Positions 5,377 through 5,849 of a stretch of 5,849 nt of DNA are shown piece after piece. Position 1 is the stretch's first letter; every line of letters starts with the position of its first letter. This DNA comes from Bacteroidota bacterium (GTDB lineage: Bacteria > Bacteroidota > Bacteroidia > B-17B0 > Aurantibacillaceae). The stretch spans positions 1 through 5,849 of the forward strand of contig JANYGR010000550.1 in the NCBI GenBank assembly GCA_025359355.1, given 5' to 3'. The translations under genes and the position numbers were made by a program. The notes beneath the pieces are model-generated. The model searched no databases. It had not been told where the DNA came from and saw nothing but the letters and a program-made list of their open reading frames with translations.

Positions 5377-5849
5377 ATGAATGTATTAATCATTGGATCT
5401 GGTGGACGCGAACATGCCTTTGCATGGAAATTAGCTCAAAGTAAGCAATTACAAAATTTATACATCGCCCCTGGAAACGCAGGTACTGCCCAATGCGGCA
5501 CAAATGTAAATATCGCTGTCACCGATTTTGAAGCAATCAAAAATTTAGTGTGGGAAAAAGATATTAATTTGGTGTTGGTTGGCCCTGAAGATCCTTTGGT
5601 ATTAGGCATTCATGATTTTTTCTTACAAGATGATGTATTGAAAGACATTCCAGTAATTGGCCCTAAAAAAGACGGCGCACAATTAGAAGGCAGTAAAGAT
5701 TTTAGTAAACAATTTATGTTGAAGCACGGTGTACCAACTGCCAAATATAAAAGTTTCACTAGAGATAATATTTCGGAAGCATCTGATTTCATTGATAGTT
5801 TAGAAGCACCTTATGTTTTAAAAGCAGATGGTTTAGCTGCAGGAAAAGG
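5377..5849 (+). CDS. purD: Phosphoribosylamine-glycine ligase, N-terminal part (cut by right edge)
   Basis: PurD (GAR synthetase) joins glycine to 5-phosphoribosylamine with ATP, the second step of de novo purine synthesis, in the cytoplasm. The first 157 codons are visible, out of about 420-430 usual for the family. The N-terminal domain is clear: MNVLIIGSGGREHAFAW with the GSGGREHA signature at 7-14, APGNAGT at 31-37, and VGPEDPL at 68-74. The central segment has the SKDFSKQFM stretch (106-114) and GVPTAKY (118-124). YVLKADGLAAGK (146-157) begins the ATP-grasp nucleotide-binding region, where the window ends. The ATG at 5377 directly precedes the conserved NVLIIGSGG strand, so the start is well supported. 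The preceding gene is unrelated and is separated by a terminator. No clear promoter was found in the short space between. Confidence 0.96.
   Translation, partial: MNVLIIGSGGREHAFAWKLAQSKQLQNLYIAPGNAGTAQCGTNVNIAVTDFEAIKNLVWEKDINLVLVGPEDPLVLGIHDFFLQDDVLKDIPVIGPKKDGAQLEGSKDFSKQFMLKHGVPTAKYKSFTRDNISEASDFIDSLEAPYVLKADGLAAGK

Noticed and set aside
5610..5792. 60-codon minus-strand frame
   Set aside because: It is antisense to purD, which is clear from its conserved motifs on both sides.

Overview
The window looks like chromosomal DNA from a member of the Bacteroidota. It is AT-rich, its best promoter candidates fit the TTTG / TAnnTTTG pattern of that phylum rather than a sigma70 pattern, no gene has a clear Shine-Dalgarno site, and the protein types (short-linker PBP1C, RluF-type pseudouridine synthase, SelU-SelD pair, small lipoprotein) suit the group. 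No phage, insertion sequence, CRISPR, tRNA or rRNA was seen.

Layout from left to right. (1) Bases 1-1211, minus strand: the N-terminal ~403 codons of penicillin-binding protein 1C (pbpC), cut by the left edge, with an apparent TTG start. (2) Bases 1212-1336: a divergent promoter region with a plausible Bacteroidota promoter facing right. (3) 1337-1777, plus: a small lipoprotein of unknown function. (4) 1778-1874: a convergent gap with three imperfect 12-bp tandem units. (5) 1875-4722, minus: three RNA-modification or selenium genes in the order selU (mnmH), selD, rluF. selU and selD are 3 bp apart and almost certainly co-transcribed; rluF follows after 85 bp and may also have its own promoter right against its start codon. 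(6) 4723-4901: a 179-bp divergent gap with no confident element. (7) 4902-5300, plus: a small, exported, extremely basic protein of unknown function. (8) 5323-5358: a strong intrinsic terminator. (9) 5377 to the right edge, plus: the first 157 codons of purD.

Functionally, SelD makes selenophosphate from selenide and ATP, and SelU uses it to replace sulfur with selenium in the wobble uridine of certain tRNAs. Adjacent selU-selD genes therefore imply a selenouridine pathway in this organism. No selA, selB or selC is visible here, and SelD itself carries Cys rather than Sec in its active site, so selenocysteine use cannot be inferred. RluF modifies 23S rRNA, so the three-gene block is united by RNA modification. 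The flanking genes (cell-wall synthesis, purine synthesis) are ordinary housekeeping genes.

I see no clear new multi-gene system. The least explained item is the exported cationic protein at 4902-5300; the unknown lipoprotein at 1337-1777 comes second.
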